Shown here: piece after piece, positions 27,257 to 35,491 of the stretch
Numbering within the stretch: the first letter of the stretch is position 1
How the letters are laid out: every line of letters starts with the position of its first letter
Assembly (NCBI GenBank): GCA_016872555.1
Contig: VGZO01000039.1
Span: 1 to 39,909 of the forward strand
Origin: Planctomycetota bacterium
Lineage (GTDB): Bacteria > Planctomycetota > Planctomycetia > Pirellulales > UBA1268
Reading direction: 5' to 3'
Length of the DNA stretch: 39,909 nucleotides
Notes under the pieces: model-generated
Told to the model about the DNA's origin: nothing
What the model saw: the letters and a program-made list of their open reading frames with translations, nothing else
The model's database searches: none
Position numbers and translations under genes: made by a program

Positions 27257-28543
27257 TCAGGGCCCCGGCGGGGCGCCCGGCTTTCCCGCGACGGCGGCGG
27301 GGGGCGAGCCGGGCGCCGGCGCCCCGCTCCCCTTGACACTGACCTTGGCCTTGTCGGTGAGGCGGTCGATGCCGTCGGTGACCACCGCCTCGTCGAGCGC
27401 CAACCCCTCGGTGATCGAGACCAGATCCCCCTGCACCGCCCCGGGCTGCACCGTGCGCAGCGCCACCGTCGAGTCGGGCTGGACGACGTACACGAACGAC
27501 GTGACCGGACCGCGCTGCAGCGCGGCGGCGGGGATCACGACGGCATCGCGGACCGTCTCGACGAGCAGCCGGGCGTTGACGAACTGCGCCGGAAACAGCG
27601 CGTCGTCGTCGTTGGGAAACACCGCCTTGAGCCGGACGGTGCCGGTCGCGGCGTCGACCTGGTTGTCGACCGCCAGCAGCGTGCCGGTGGCGAGGCGGGT
27701 GCGGAAGTCGCGGTTGAAAGCCTCGACCGGCAGCGCGCCGTCGGCTTCGAGGGCGCGTTGGACGCGGATCACGTCGTCCTGCGGTACCGTGAACACCACC
27801 GTGATCGGGTGGAGCTGGGCCACGACCGCGATCCCCGTCGGGTCGTTGGCGCGGACGATGTTGCCGGGATCGACGAGCCGCAGGCCGATCCTCCCCGGGA
27901 TCGGCGCCACGATCCGGCAGTAGTCGATCTGCAGCCGGGCGTCGTCGATCCGCGCCCGGTCGATCTCCAACGCCGCCTCGGCCTGGCGGACGAGGGCGCG
28001 CTGGGCGTCGATCTGCTGGGCGGTGACCTGCCGCAATTCACGGAGCGATTCGTAGCGTTCGAGATCGAGCCGGGCGGCTTCGAGCATCGCCTCGTCACGG
28101 GCGAGCTCCGCCTCCGCCTGGCGGAGACGGACGCGGAACGGCCGCTCGTCGACCGTGGCGAGCAGCTCCCCCTCGGCGACGTCTTGGCCCTCGGCGAAGG
28201 CGACGTCGACCAATTCCCCGTCGACCCGGCTGCGGACGGTGACGCTCGCCAGCGGCACGACGGTTCCCAGGCTGTCGAGGGTGACGAGGATATCGGAGCG
28301 GCGGGCGGCGGCCGTGGCCACGGGGACGACGCGTGGCGGCGGCGCCTTGGGCGGGGCCGGGGCCGGGAGCAGCCGCTTGGCGACCTCGTCGAAAAGCCTC
28401 GGCTCGACGACTGCCGCGCCGGTCGCCGCCATCGCGAGCAGCGCGACCGCCATCCCCAGCCAGCCGCGCCGGGCACGGGCGGGCGTTGCCGACGGCGCCG
28501 AGCCGGTCGGGAGTCCTGCGGCCGGCGGCGGGGAGGTGGTCAT
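27257..28543 (-). CDS. mdtA: RND periplasmic membrane fusion protein, MdtA-like
   Basis: A 428-residue adaptor and first gene of the efflux unit. A proline-rich cytoplasmic tail is followed by one membrane span (about 28-46), anchoring it in the inner membrane. The lipoyl/barrel-sandwich half appears at TVVPLASVTVRSRVDGELVD and GQDVAEGELLATVDERPFRV. An alpha-hairpin (about 140-205, ending DDARLQIDYCRIVAPIPG) and beta-barrel follow (GLRLVDPGNIVRANDPTGIA, then VVFTVPQDDV). This order fits MdtA/AcrA-type adaptors that link permease and outer-membrane channel. The C-terminal 20 residues are glycine/proline-rich. No clear Shine-Dalgarno site precedes the ATG at 28543. Confidence 0.92.
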   Translation of the reverse strand: MTTSPPPAAGLPTGSAPSATPARARRGWLGMAVALLAMAATGAAVVEPRLFDEVAKRLLPAPAPPKAPPPRVVPVATAAARRSDILVTLDSLGTVVPLASVTVRSRVDGELVDVAFAEGQDVAEGELLATVDERPFRVRLRQAEAELARDEAMLEAARLDLERYESLRELRQVTAQQIDAQRALVRQAEAALEIDRARIDDARLQIDYCRIVAPIPGRIGLRLVDPGNIVRANDPTGIAVVAQLHPITVVFTVPQDDVIRVQRALEADGALPVEAFNRDFRTRLATGTLLAVDNQVDAATGTVRLKAVFPNDDDALFPAQFVNARLLVETVRDAVVIPAAALQRGPVTSFVYVVQPDSTVALRTVQPGAVQGDLVSITEGLALDEAVVTDGIDRLTDKAKVSVKGSGAPAPGSPPAAVAGKPGAPPGP

Positions 28544-28592
28544 GCGGGGGATCCGAGGGCCGGTGACATCCAACGGCGGACCGGTCGGGAAG

Positions 28593-28598
28593 ATTCTA
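28593..28598 (-). promoter_or_regulatory. Candidate -10 element TAGAAT for the RND operon
   Basis: TAGAAT on the minus strand lies 49 bases before the adaptor start at 28543 and is identical to the element before the kinase gene. No -35 element is identified. Confidence 0.35.
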
Positions 28599-28721
28599 TT
28601 CCCGCCCCGCGGTTCCTGCCGGCGGCGCACCGCTCCCGCTGCAAAACGCCCCGGCTCCGCTGCCGGTCGTGACGGTCGTGCCTGTCGCACATCCCGGCCG
28701 AGCGCTCCCCCGGCCTCTGCG

Positions 28722-28763
28722 ACCGGGGCCCGCTCACCGGCCCGTGGTGGGCCCCGGTATCCT
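28722..28763 (+). promoter_or_regulatory. 10-bp inverted repeat overlapping TATCCT, candidate operator-promoter
   Basis: ACCGGGGCCC (28722-28731) and GGGCCCCGGT (28749-28758) are perfect inverted copies around a 17-base loop that can add 3 bp (ACC/GGT). The last T of the right arm is the first base of TATCCT (28758-28763), a -10-like hexamer 89 bases before the ATG at 28853. An operator covering the promoter spacer or an RNA hairpin are both possible. Confidence 0.4.
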
Positions 28764-28852
28764 GCCCGGCGCGGCGGATGGCCCGCGACCTCATCTGGCC
28801 CGACACCCGCCCCATCTGCCGTCACCGGCTCCGTTCCCTTTCGGACCAAACC

Positions 28853-31012
28853 ATGACGCCCTTCCCCGCGACGTACCGCACCTGCTTCACGCGTGTCTTG
28901 GCCACGCTCCTTGCTGTCGTCGGCGAGGCCGCACCCGGCGCCGAGCACCCCGCCGCGCTCGACGGCCTCCACGCCGGGGCGGCACTGGTCGACATCACCC
29001 CGCGTACGCTGCCCGCGATCGTCAACGGGGGGATGCTGACGCGGTCGCTCGACCGGGTGAAGTCGCCGCTCCACGCCCGCGCCATCGCCCTCGGCTCCGG
29101 CGGCGAGCGGATCGCGATCGTCATCGTCGACACCTGCATGCTGCCGCGCGAGCTGTGCGACGAGGTCAAGGCCGCCGCGGCCACGCGCTGCGGGATCCCG
29201 GCCACGCGGATCCTCCTCGCCGCCACCCACACCCATTCCGCCCCCGCGGCGATGGGATGCCTCGGCACCGAGGCCGACCCCGCCTACGTCCCCTTCCTCC
29301 GTGAGCGGCTCGTCACCGCGGTGGCCGAAGCCGCCGCGGCACTCACGCCTGCACGGATCGGCTTCGGCCGGATCGACGCCGCCGAGTTCACCGCCCTGCG
29401 CCAGTGGATCCGCCGCCCCGACCGGATCGTCGACGATCCCTTCGGCAATCCCACCGTCCGCGCCAACATGCACGCCGCCGCAAACCCCGACGACGTCACC
29501 GGCGAGGCCGGCCCCGAAGACCCGGAGCTGGCGGTGATCTCGATCCAGCACCGTGACGGCCGCCCACTGGCGGCTCTGGCGACCTTTTCGATGCACTATT
29601 TCGGCGACCAGGAGATCAGCGCCGACTACTTCGGGGTGTTCTGCACGGCGCTCGAGCGCCGCCTCGGCGGCGGCCTGGCGGCGCTGGCCCACGGGTGCAG
29701 TGGCGACATCTGGCGCGTCGATTACGCGGTGCCCAAGGAGCGGCGTGCCGAGCCGACGATCGATGACTACGCATCGCGGCTGGCCGACCTCGCGGCCCGC
29801 GCCGTCTCCGGCATCGAATACCGGGCCGACCTCGATCTCGCGATGGCCGAGCGGCGCCTCTCGCTCGCCTACCGCGTGCCCGACACGCAGCGTCTCGAGT
29901 GGGCCGAGCGGATCGTGGCGGCCCTCGGCGACCGACCGCCGCGCGACACCACCGAGGTCTACGCCCGGGAGCAGATCGAGCTCCATCGCCGGCAGCGCAC
30001 CGAGGTGGTGGTGCAGGCACTGCGCGTCGGGCCGATCGCGATCGCCACGACGCCGTGCGAGACCTACGCGATCACCGGCCTGCGTCTCAAGGCCGCCAGC
30101 CCGCTCGCCGCGACGATGGTGATCGAACTGGCCAACGGCGGCGACGGCTACATCCCGCCCCCCGAGCAGCATCCCCTCGGCGGCTACAACACCTGGGCGG
30201 CGCGCTCGGCGGGGCTCGAGACCGCCGCCGAGCCGAAGATCGCCGCCGCCGCCCTCGAACTGCTCGAGGAGGTCAGCGGCCGACCGCGCCGCCCCGACGG
30301 CCTCCCCGCCGGCCCGCTCCTCGAGGCCACGCTGGCGCTCGCCCCGTGGGCGTGCTGGCGCCTCGACGAGCTCACCGGTCCGCACGCCGCCGATGCCAGC
30401 GGCCGCGGGCACGACGCGCTGTACGAGCCGGGGATCACCCACGCGCTGTCCGGCCCCGAGGGCCCCGCCTTCTGCGGGCCGCACGCCGTCGCCCGCGCCG
30501 CCTGCACCGCCGGCGGGCGGATCCGCGCCCGCCTCGACCGCGTCGGCGGCGATACGACCGTCTCGGCCTGGGTCTGGAACGGCATGCCCGACGGCGCCCG
30601 GCCGGTCGCGGGGTGGGCGATCTCGCGCGGCCCCGACCACGGCCTCGGGACCTCGGGCGACCACCTCGGCCTCGCCGGGAGTGGCCCGCACGCGGGACGG
30701 CTGCTGTTCCTCCACGGCGCGGGGCCGGAGCCCGTCGCCGTCGGCCGGGGCACGATCCCGCGCTGGACATGGGCCCACGTCGTCATCGTCCGCGACGGGG
30801 AGCGCGTTCGCGTCTGGCTCGACGGCGCGCCCGACATCGACGTCGCCTGCCCCGCCGGGGCGCTCGGCGCGATCCCGCACCTGTTCGTCGGCGGCCGCAG
30901 CGACAACGACTCCAACTGGGAGGGACGGATCGACGAGGTGACCGTGTTCGACCGCGCACTCGGTGACGACGAGATCGCGCGGCTGACCGTCCGGGGCCGA
31001 ACCGCCCCCTGA
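28853..31012 (+). CDS. Secreted neutral ceramidase-like hydrolase with C-terminal LamG-like domain
   Basis: A 719-residue protein. The ATG at 28853 is preferred because a signal peptide follows (about 1-30); an in-frame ATG at 28778 is possible. Residues about 38-470 resemble neutral/alkaline non-lysosomal ceramidase: LHAGAALVDITP near 40-50, SPLHARAIAL near 71-80, IVDTCMLP near 91 and the zinc-site signature AATHTHSAPA with HTH at 126-128. Ceramidases hydrolyse the N-acyl bond of ceramide, but many planctomycete homologues lack proven lipid substrates. From about 480 the protein becomes a concanavalin/LamG-like jelly roll (ADASGRGHDA, VSAWVWNGMPDG, later NWEGRIDEVTVFDRAL), usually a glycan-binding or adhesive module. 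It stands alone, convergent with the propeller gene ending at 31035. Confidence 0.85.
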   Translation: MTPFPATYRTCFTRVLATLLAVVGEAAPGAEHPAALDGLHAGAALVDITPRTLPAIVNGGMLTRSLDRVKSPLHARAIALGSGGERIAIVIVDTCMLPRELCDEVKAAAATRCGIPATRILLAATHTHSAPAAMGCLGTEADPAYVPFLRERLVTAVAEAAAALTPARIGFGRIDAAEFTALRQWIRRPDRIVDDPFGNPTVRANMHAAANPDDVTGEAGPEDPELAVISIQHRDGRPLAALATFSMHYFGDQEISADYFGVFCTALERRLGGGLAALAHGCSGDIWRVDYAVPKERRAEPTIDDYASRLADLAARAVSGIEYRADLDLAMAERRLSLAYRVPDTQRLEWAERIVAALGDRPPRDTTEVYAREQIELHRRQRTEVVVQALRVGPIAIATTPCETYAITGLRLKAASPLAATMVIELANGGDGYIPPPEQHPLGGYNTWAARSAGLETAAEPKIAAAALELLEEVSGRPRRPDGLPAGPLLEATLALAPWACWRLDELTGPHAADASGRGHDALYEPGITHALSGPEGPAFCGPHAVARAACTAGGRIRARLDRVGGDTTVSAWVWNGMPDGARPVAGWAISRGPDHGLGTSGDHLGLAGSGPHAGRLLFLHGAGPEPVAVGRGTIPRWTWAHVVIVRDGERVRVWLDGAPDIDVACPAGALGAIPHLFVGGRSDNDSNWEGRIDEVTVFDRALGDDEIARLTVRGRTAP

Positions 31013-31034
31013 CCGGCGACCGCGACCGCGTCGA

Positions 31035-32399
31035 TCACTCGCCGGGCGCCGCGCCCGACTGGATCGCGTACAGCGCCTCGGCCGACCGCAGATAGAGCAC
31101 GCCGTCGGCGACGACCGCCGACGCGCTCACCGCCTCACCGACGTCGACGGACCCGACCAGCTCGAACTCGCGCCCCGCGCGGACCACCGACACCCAGCCG
31201 TCGTTGGAGCCGAAATAGAGCTTGCCGTCGACGAGCACCGGGCTCGAGCGGTGCTGGCCGGTGTGCGTCCGCGAGACGTAGACGTTCTCCCCGCTGGCGG
31301 CATCGACGCACTGCAACTGGCCGTCGTTGTGGAGCAGGTAGACCAGGCCGTCGGCGACGAGCGGGCAGGCGACGTCGGGGGTGCGCGGATTGACCCAGCG
31401 CACCACCTCGCGCCTCCCCGTGCAGTCGCCGGCGAGACGGTCGCTCACCTCGAGCGCCACCGTCGGCCCCCCCTTCGCCGTCGGCAGCACGATCAGCCCC
31501 GGGGCGAGTCCCGGCGAGGCGACGAACCGGAACGTGGCGTCGTGCGGCTTGGGGTTGGTCGCGGTCGGGCCGTTGAGGCCGCCGAACCGCCACAGCTCAC
31601 GGCCGTCGGCCAGGGCGTGGCCGGTGGTGCAGTCGGCGCCGTGGACGACGAGGAACTCGCGCCCGTCGTGCCGGTAGAGCAGCGGCGAGGCGTAGGAATG
31701 CTTGCACTCGAAGGCCGCGTCGGTGGCGCGCTCGACCGCCCACACCGTGCGGCCGCTGCGCGCGTCGAGGCGGATCACCTTGCCGACGCGCGTCGGGTCG
31801 TCCATCCGCATCGGGCCGTGGATGAGCTGGAGGTAGAGGCCGTCGCCGTCAACCACCGGCGTTGACGTCAGACCGAACTGGATGTCGATCGGCCCGAAGC
31901 GCTCGCCGAGGTCGATCCGCCAGCGCTCCTCGCCGCCGACGGTGTGGCAGGCGAGGATCCCGGTGCCGAACAGGCTCCAGACGAACTTCCCGTCGGTGGT
32001 CGGCGACGGCGACGCGGAGTTGCCCTCGCCGGCCCGGGCATCCTGGTTGCCGGTGGCGACGGGGCGCTTCCAGAGGACGCGGCCGTCGGCGGCGTTCACG
32101 CACATCACCACCAGCCCGTCGCCGCCGCCGATCGACAGGTCGTTGCTGGTGAGGAAGATCCGACCGTCGGCGACGCACGGAGTCGCTCCCCCCTTGCCCG
32201 GCAGCGGCGTGCGCCAGAGGAGGTTGGCGGACGACGACCATGCCGAGGGGATGCCGCTGCCGACGGCATGGCCGTCGCTCGCCGGCCCGCGCCACTGACG
32301 CCAATCGCGCCCCGCCGGGCCCTCGGCGGCGAGCGGGCAGGCGGTTCCCAGGACCAACGCGATCGACAGGCAGAGTCGACCGCCCGGCAGGCGCGGCAT
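31035..32399 (-). CDS. Secreted PQQ-type beta-propeller protein (BamB-like repeats)
   Basis: A 454-residue protein with a signal peptide (about 1-25) followed by RDWRQWRGPASDGHAVGSGI, the common opening of planctomycete PQQ-like propellers. Blades carry repeated patterns of the form GRIFLTS, GRVLWKRP, GEERWRIDLG, GRTVWAVER, GLVYLLHNDGQLQCVDAASG and GKLYFGSNDGWVSVV. The fold is thus a seven- or eight-blade propeller. Residues for PQQ binding and calcium are not clear, so an enzyme role is doubtful and a scaffold or binding role is equally likely. It starts 33 bases after the third DUF1501 gene and is probably co-transcribed with it. Confidence 0.85.
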   Translation of the reverse strand: MPRLPGGRLCLSIALVLGTACPLAAEGPAGRDWRQWRGPASDGHAVGSGIPSAWSSSANLLWRTPLPGKGGATPCVADGRIFLTSNDLSIGGGDGLVVMCVNAADGRVLWKRPVATGNQDARAGEGNSASPSPTTDGKFVWSLFGTGILACHTVGGEERWRIDLGERFGPIDIQFGLTSTPVVDGDGLYLQLIHGPMRMDDPTRVGKVIRLDARSGRTVWAVERATDAAFECKHSYASPLLYRHDGREFLVVHGADCTTGHALADGRELWRFGGLNGPTATNPKPHDATFRFVASPGLAPGLIVLPTAKGGPTVALEVSDRLAGDCTGRREVVRWVNPRTPDVACPLVADGLVYLLHNDGQLQCVDAASGENVYVSRTHTGQHRSSPVLVDGKLYFGSNDGWVSVVRAGREFELVGSVDVGEAVSASAVVADGVLYLRSAEALYAIQSGAAPGE

Positions 32400-32432
32400 G
32401 GCGACGTTCCCGGCGTCAGGAAAGGGAGCGGT

Positions 32433-33785
32433 TCAGAGCAGTTCCGCCGGGACCCGGCCGCCCGGCACGAGCTGCGTGGGACGGCCAGTGAGGTCGACCA
32501 CGGTGTCCTCGATCGACAGCCCCATCGCGTGGTAGACGATCGCACAGAAGTCCTCGACGCCGATCGCCCGCGAGGTCGGATGCTCGGCCTTGGCGTTGGT
32601 GCTGCCGATCACCTGCCCGTGCCGGTAGCCACCGCCGGCGAGGAGGATGCTCTGGGCCTGCGGCCAGTGGTCGCGGCCGGCGTCCTTGTTGATCACGGGC
32701 GTGTGGCCGAATTCGCCGGCGACGACGACCAGCGTGTCGTCGAGCAGGCCGCGCTCGGCGAGGTCGGCGATCAGCGTGCCCACGGCGCGGTCGTGGCGCG
32801 GGAGCTTGTCCTTGAGCGCCGGGCCGATGTTGCCATGGTCGTCGAAGTAGCCGGTGTTGAGCGAGACGTAGCGGACCCCCGCCTCGACCAGCCGCCGCGC
32901 GAGCAGCGCCTGCTCCCCCCAGCCGGCGCCGTAGCGGTCGCGAACCTCGGCCGGCTCCGCGCCGACATCGAACGCCTTGCGCACCTTGCCGGAGAGCACG
33001 AGGTCCATCGCCTGCTGTTCGACCGAGTCCATCTGGTCGAAGACCCGCTCCTCGTCGACGCGCTGCTTGAGGGCGTCGAGCTGGCCGCGGAGGGCGACCC
33101 GGTCGATGAGCCGCTTCTCGGAAAGACCGTCGGCCAGCGCGAAGCTCTTGGCGTCGCTCGCCGGCAGGCTTCCCGCCTCGTTGCCGTAGCTGAACGACCC
33201 ACACTGGAGCGGGTTGTGGTTGACGCCGAGCCAGGCGGCGCCGTGGAACCCGAAGCCGCCGTCGTTCATGTTGACCGCGGCCAGCGCCCCGGGCAGTTTC
33301 GGACCGAGGAGCCGGCTGGCCACCGCCCCCATCGACGGATAACGCGGCTTGCGGTCGCCGCCTGTCGCGCCGAGCCGGCCGGTGAGCATCCAGTGCGCGG
33401 CCGCCCAGTGATCGGCGTTGCCGTGCGAGAAGCTGCGGATCACCGTGCACTTGTCCATCACCTTGGCGTGCCGCGGCAGCAGCTCGCAGATGTCGAGTCC
33501 CGGCAGGTTGGTGCCGATCGGCTCGAACGGCCCGCGCACCTCGGCCGGAGCCTCGGGCTTCATGTCGAACGTGTCGAGCTGCGACGGGCCGCCGTGCATC
33601 CAGACGAGGATCACCGACCGCTTGCCCTTGATGCCGCCAGGAACACCACCGGAATGCTCGGCACGGAGCAGCGCCGGCAGGCCGAGACCAAACGCCCCCA
33701 GACCGCCGATCTCGATGAACCGCCGGCGGCCGACACGGTCGCAAAAGCCGCCGGCCCCGAGGGCACGCCCACGGATCTGGAGCAT
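32433..33785 (-). CDS. DUF1501 protein, Tat-exported (third copy)
   Basis: A 450-residue protein with ATG at 33785; GGAG lies 9 bases upstream and the frame extends further without a signal. The Tat-like signal has RRRFIEIGGLGAFGLGLPAL with arginines at 20-22. Signatures are VWMHGGPSQLDTFDMKPEAP near residue 62, GEFGHTPVI near 355 and AGRDHWPQAQSILLAGGG near 368. The family belongs to the alkaline phosphatase/sulfatase-like group with unknown substrate. Unlike the first two copies it is not paired with a DUF1549/DUF1553 gene but with a PQQ-type propeller. It has a long leader (about 110 bases) if the TAAACT at 33908 is its promoter. Confidence 0.92.
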   Translation of the reverse strand: MLQIRGRALGAGGFCDRVGRRRFIEIGGLGAFGLGLPALLRAEHSGGVPGGIKGKRSVILVWMHGGPSQLDTFDMKPEAPAEVRGPFEPIGTNLPGLDICELLPRHAKVMDKCTVIRSFSHGNADHWAAAHWMLTGRLGATGGDRKPRYPSMGAVASRLLGPKLPGALAAVNMNDGGFGFHGAAWLGVNHNPLQCGSFSYGNEAGSLPASDAKSFALADGLSEKRLIDRVALRGQLDALKQRVDEERVFDQMDSVEQQAMDLVLSGKVRKAFDVGAEPAEVRDRYGAGWGEQALLARRLVEAGVRYVSLNTGYFDDHGNIGPALKDKLPRHDRAVGTLIADLAERGLLDDTLVVVAGEFGHTPVINKDAGRDHWPQAQSILLAGGGYRHGQVIGSTNAKAEHPTSRAIGVEDFCAIVYHAMGLSIEDTVVDLTGRPTQLVPGGRVPAELL

Positions 33786-33902
33786 CGGAAGGTCTCCGGC
33801 GAGAAGCGGATGGCGGGGGCAACGCCCGCAGGCGAGCACCGTCGGATCGGGGCTGGTGCCGATCGCCCCTCTCGGTTGGGGATCGGCGGACGGGCGGCTA
33901 CA

Positions 33903-33928
33903 AGTTTACCCGAACGGTCCGCTCCGGG
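33903..33928 (-). promoter_or_regulatory. Candidate promoter: hairpin abutting TAAACT
   Basis: On the minus strand TAAACT (33908-33903) directly follows TTCGGG (33914-33909), which pairs with CCCGGA (33928-33923) around an 8-base loop, one pair being G-T. This copies the geometry at 394-421: stem of 6-7 bp, 8-base loop, GGG, then TAAACT. The DUF1501 ATG is 117 bases downstream. Confidence 0.4.
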
Positions 33929-34020
33929 CAGCGCGGCTGCCACACGGGCGCAACACGCCGTCTGCCACGGGGTTGCGCATCCACTGGAAGGAGGCCTCCG
34001 GGCCCGAGCCCGCCGGCTGG

Positions 34021-34026
34021 TATCCT
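34021..34026 (+). promoter_or_regulatory. Candidate -10 element TATCCT for the fourth DUF1501 gene
   Basis: TATCCT, preceded by CTGG, lies 37 bases before the ATG at 34064. GGTATCCT is shared with the site upstream of the ceramidase-like gene. A perfect palindrome GGAGGCCTCC is at 33990-33999 but is not joined to it. Confidence 0.4.
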
Positions 34027-34063
34027 TCCGCCCGGGTGCCGCCCCGCGCAGAGGCTCCTCGCG

Positions 34064-35473
34064 ATGACTTTTCCCCCCACCAGCCTGTTCCCCGGCCGGC
34101 CCTCGCGGCGCACCGTCCTCCAGGCCTCGGGCGCGGCGCTCGCTGGCCTGACCGGGGTTGGCACGGCCGCTGCGGCGACCGGCCAGGCACGCTCCGCGAT
34201 CCTGTTCTTCCTCTGCGGCGGCTCGTCCCACGTCGACATGTGGGACATGAAGCCGGACGCGCCGTCGGAGTTCCGCGGCGAGTTCCGTCCGATCGCCACC
34301 GGCGCCGACGGCGTCACGATCTGCGAGCACATGCCGCTGCTGGCCCGCGAAGCGAAGCATCTGGCGCTCGTCCACGGCCTCACCGACGGCGGGCAGGCGA
34401 CCGGCGACCACCACGCCGGCTACTACTTCAACCTCACCGGCCACGCCCCTGACCTCACGTTCCGCACGCAGGGCAACGACCGCCGCCCGCAGCCCGACGA
34501 CTGGCCCTCGATCGGCTGCGTCGTCGGTGCCCGGCGCCCGCGCCATCCGTCGCTGCCCCAGACGTTCACGCTCCCCTACCGCCCGAGCAAGCCGCCGTAC
34601 ACCCGTCCCGGCCAGTTCGCCGGCCGGCTCGGCCGCGAACATGATCCGTTCTTCCTCAAGGGGGACTTCGCCGACCCGCTGTCGTTCACCGTGCCCGACC
34701 TCGTCGTCGAGGCCGACGGCATGCGGCGCTTGTCCGACCGGCGCGTGCTCCTCGAGTCGCTCGATTCGCTGCGCCGGGGCCTCGACCACGAGGCGGCGGT
34801 CGGCACCTATTCGCGGCAGCAGCAGCGCACGTTCGAGCTGCTCGCCGCCGCCGGCACGGCCGGCGCCTTCGACATCGGGCGTGAACCGGCCTCCCTGCGC
34901 GAACGCTACGGCCCGACGATCAACGGCACGAGCCTGTTGATGGCCCGGCGGCTCGTCGAAGCCGGCGTGCCGTTCATCACCGTCTTCTGGTCGGAGGAAG
35001 ACGAGGTGGTGTCGAAGAAGTGCGCCAGCGGCGGCGGCTGGGACACTCACGCCGCCAATTTCGCCTGCCTCCGCGACAACCTCCTCCCCGAGTTCGACCG
35101 CGCCTTCTCGGCGCTCGTGGCGGACCTCGCCGACCGCGGGCTGCTCGATTCGACGCTGTTGCTGGTGACCAGCGAGATGGGGCGCAAGCCGCGGATCGGC
35201 GATCCCCGCTCCGGCGGCGTGAAGGGCGCCGGCCGCGACCACTGGACGGCGTGCATGAGCGTGGTCTTCGCCGGCGGCGGGGTGCGGGGCGGCACGGTCC
35301 ACGGCCGCACCGATCCGCGCGGCGAGTACCCCGCCGGCTCGCCGGTGCATCCCGCCGACGTCGCCCGGACCGTGTACGCGGCGCTGGGGATCACCGACCT
35401 CGCCGCGGTCGATCCCCTCGGCCGCCCCTACGATCTCCTCGACGGCGGCGCCGTCCTGCCGATCCTCGGGTGA
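34064..35473 (+). CDS. DUF1501 protein, Tat-exported (fourth copy, single gene)
   Basis: A 469-residue protein whose Tat signal contains SRRTVLQASGAALAGLTG with RR at 15-16. Signatures are FFLCGGSSHVDMWDMKPDAP near residue 47 (serine where the other copies have proline after GG), a cysteine- and acid-rich segment VFWSEEDEVVSKKCASGGGW near 308-327, TSEMGRKP near 367, and AGRDHWTACMSVVFAGGG near 387. The variant N-terminal motif marks a separate DUF1501 subfamily. It is divergent from the third copy and convergent with the DUF2891 gene. It has no DUF1549 partner nearby. The reaction is unknown. Confidence 0.92.
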   Translation: MTFPPTSLFPGRPSRRTVLQASGAALAGLTGVGTAAAATGQARSAILFFLCGGSSHVDMWDMKPDAPSEFRGEFRPIATGADGVTICEHMPLLAREAKHLALVHGLTDGGQATGDHHAGYYFNLTGHAPDLTFRTQGNDRRPQPDDWPSIGCVVGARRPRHPSLPQTFTLPYRPSKPPYTRPGQFAGRLGREHDPFFLKGDFADPLSFTVPDLVVEADGMRRLSDRRVLLESLDSLRRGLDHEAAVGTYSRQQQRTFELLAAAGTAGAFDIGREPASLRERYGPTINGTSLLMARRLVEAGVPFITVFWSEEDEVVSKKCASGGGWDTHAANFACLRDNLLPEFDRAFSALVADLADRGLLDSTLLLVTSEMGRKPRIGDPRSGGVKGAGRDHWTACMSVVFAGGGVRGGTVHGRTDPRGEYPAGSPVHPADVARTVYAALGITDLAAVDPLGRPYDLLDGGAVLPILG

Positions 35474-35491
35474 GCGGCGGCCGACGCCTGT

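Larger units (their letters stand above)
28544..28852. other. Divergent intergenic region, 309 bases
   Basis: The region separates the efflux operon (minus) from the ceramidase-like gene (plus). It contains candidate -10 elements for both directions (28598-28593 minus; 28758-28763 plus) and a perfect 10-bp inverted repeat. An in-frame ATG at 28778 could extend the ceramidase-like protein by 25 residues without a signal peptide. No other gene is seen. Confidence 0.6.

Noticed and set aside
24559-27336. Plus-strand open frame of 925 codons opposite the MdtB-like gene
   Set aside because: Low-complexity His/Arg/Asp/Gly sequence; the opposite strand encodes an unmistakable RND permease.
33859-33886. 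Imperfect inverted repeat in the divergent DUF1501 intergenic region
   Set aside because: It needs a two-base bulge and lies within the long leader without a fixed relation to any signal.
33990-33999. Palindrome GGAGGCCTCC upstream of the fourth DUF1501 gene
   Set aside because: Ten bases of G/C palindrome are expected by chance in this DNA and it is 21 bases from the hexamer, unlike the other repeats.
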